Part shown: one piece after another, positions 4,995 to 5,628 of the stretch
Layout of the letters: every line of letters starts with the position of its first letter
Position numbering within the stretch: position 1 is the stretch's first letter
NCBI GenBank assembly: GCA_030640495.1
Contig: DAOWJH010000074.1
Span: 1-5,628, forward strand
DNA length: 5,628 nucleotides
Origin: Dehalococcoidia bacterium
GTDB taxonomy: Bacteria; Chloroflexota; Dehalococcoidia; Dehalococcoidales; DAOWJH01
Direction of reading: 5' to 3'
Made by a program: the position numbers and the translations under genes
Notes under the pieces: model-generated
Told to the model about the DNA's origin: nothing
The model's database searches: none
Seen by the model: the letters and a program-made list of their open reading frames with translations, nothing else

Positions 4995-5628
4995 AGCCAT
5001 TTGCTGGTTTCCCAGCCAGGATGCAGTTTACCCCCCTACCTAATTTTTTCTTCAGTAGCCTGCTGCCACAAATCAGTGATATTACTGAGCTGAAGACAAC
5101 CCTCCATATTTTAGGGGCGCTCTACCACAAGCGGGGCTACCCCCGTTTCCTCACTCATAGAGAACTTTTAAGTAATACCAGCCTGATGACTAGCCTCGGC
5201 GAGGCAGTAAAGCCGCCAAAGGAAGCGTTGCGCCAGGTTCTAGAAATGGTTATCAAGCGGGGGACCATCCTTCATATTGCATTAGATAGAGATGGAGTGC
5301 CGGAGGATATTTATCTTCTCAATACTGAGCCCAATAGACAGGTGGTGACTAAAATTCAAAGTGGTGAACTTTCTCTTACCGGCCTGAAAGCCGGAAGACA
5401 AGCTGATATTGGGACTGATGAGCTGCCGGATATCTTTACCCTTTATGAACAGAATATTGGTATGCTAACCCCGATGATTGCCGAAGAGCTGCGTGAGGCA
5501 GAGAAGTTATATCCTGAGACCTGGATTAGGGATGCCATCAAAGAGGCGGTTAACCAAAATAAACGCAAATGGAGCTATATTTCAGCAATTTTAGAACGCT
5601 GGTCAGCAGAAGGCAGGAACGATGGAAC
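4991..5628 (+). CDS. DnaD-domain replication initiation protein, 3' truncated
   Basis: The open frame runs from ATG 4991 to the window end (212 complete codons, no stop seen). The N-terminal half (about residues 1-110) looks like the winged-helix part: FTPLPNFFFSSLLPQI, a helix through ELKTTLHILGALYHKRGYPRF, and a basic helical segment before a beta strand (GTILHIALD). After a polar linker the C-terminal DnaD domain starts near residue 148: FTLYEQNIGMLTPMIAEEL, then YPETWIRDAIKEAV, then KWSYISAILERW (193-204) and EGRNDG. This last block is the diagnostic DnaD motif. DnaD proteins of Firmicutes act with PriA in primosome assembly and helicase loading. The ATGA overlap with dnaB implies translational coupling and supports a helicase-partner role. 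There is no strong ribosome binding site of its own. A second ATG at 5021 is less likely because FAGFPA before it looks like coding sequence. Confidence 0.9.
   Translation, partial: MKPFAGFPARMQFTPLPNFFFSSLLPQISDITELKTTLHILGALYHKRGYPRFLTHRELLSNTSLMTSLGEAVKPPKEALRQVLEMVIKRGTILHIALDRDGVPEDIYLLNTEPNRQVVTKIQSGELSLTGLKAGRQADIGTDELPDIFTLYEQNIGMLTPMIAEELREAEKLYPETWIRDAIKEAVNQNKRKWSYISAILERWSAEGRNDG

Noticed and set aside
5379..5394. CCGGC...GCCGG hairpin as a terminator
   Set aside because: It lies inside the open DnaD-domain frame in a linker region and has no T-run after it.
1..5628. CRISPR array, tRNA/rRNA genes, insertion sequences, inteins
   Set aside because: I found no spaced repeats, cloverleaf sequences, transposase genes or terminal inverted repeats, and the dnaB motifs are uninterrupted.

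Overview
The window carries genes on the + strand only, densely packed, with one intergenic gap of note (3037-3160). Gene content and protein style (rplI-dnaB followed by a DnaD-domain gene, anaerobic dehydratase/activase proteins, frequent GTG/TTG starts) suggest an anaerobic member of the Chloroflexota, most likely a Dehalococcoidia-like lineage. This is inferred from recalled family resemblance; no search was run.

Region 1 (1-1419) belongs to the 2-hydroxyacyl-CoA dehydratase / activase world. It holds the C-terminal end of a DUF2229/HgdB-like iron-sulfur protein, cut by the window start, followed by an HgdC-type ATPase activase of the ASKHA fold. The activase is split by a one-base frameshift in a run of seven G at 798-804. 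Both halves are otherwise intact and keep the ATP motifs, the two cluster-ligand cysteines and a C-terminal Cys motif.

Region 2 (1448-3036) is a thioredoxin cluster: trxA (active site WCRPC), a small uncharacterised protein with a predicted thioredoxin-like fold and a CDAHC motif, and trxB (active site CATC). The three genes overlap or lie within 12 bases of each other and probably form one redox relay. They probably share a transcript with region 1, because no clear terminator separates them.

Region 3 (3037-3160) is a 124-base gap with a weak hairpin after trxB, an AT-rich 12-base palindrome, and a good sigma70-type promoter (TTTACT, 17 bases, TATAAT) that contains an 8-bp inverted repeat between and over its elements.

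Region 4 (3161-5628) is a translation/replication operon: rplI (ribosomal protein L9), dnaB (replicative helicase, GTG start one base after rplI), and a DnaD-domain gene whose ATG overlaps the dnaB stop (ATGA) and which runs off the window end. The helicase and its likely loader or primosome partner appear to be translationally coupled.

I see no strongly supported new system. The best leads are the G-run frameshift in the activase, the uncharacterised third redox protein between trxA and trxB, and the dyad built into the rplI promoter.
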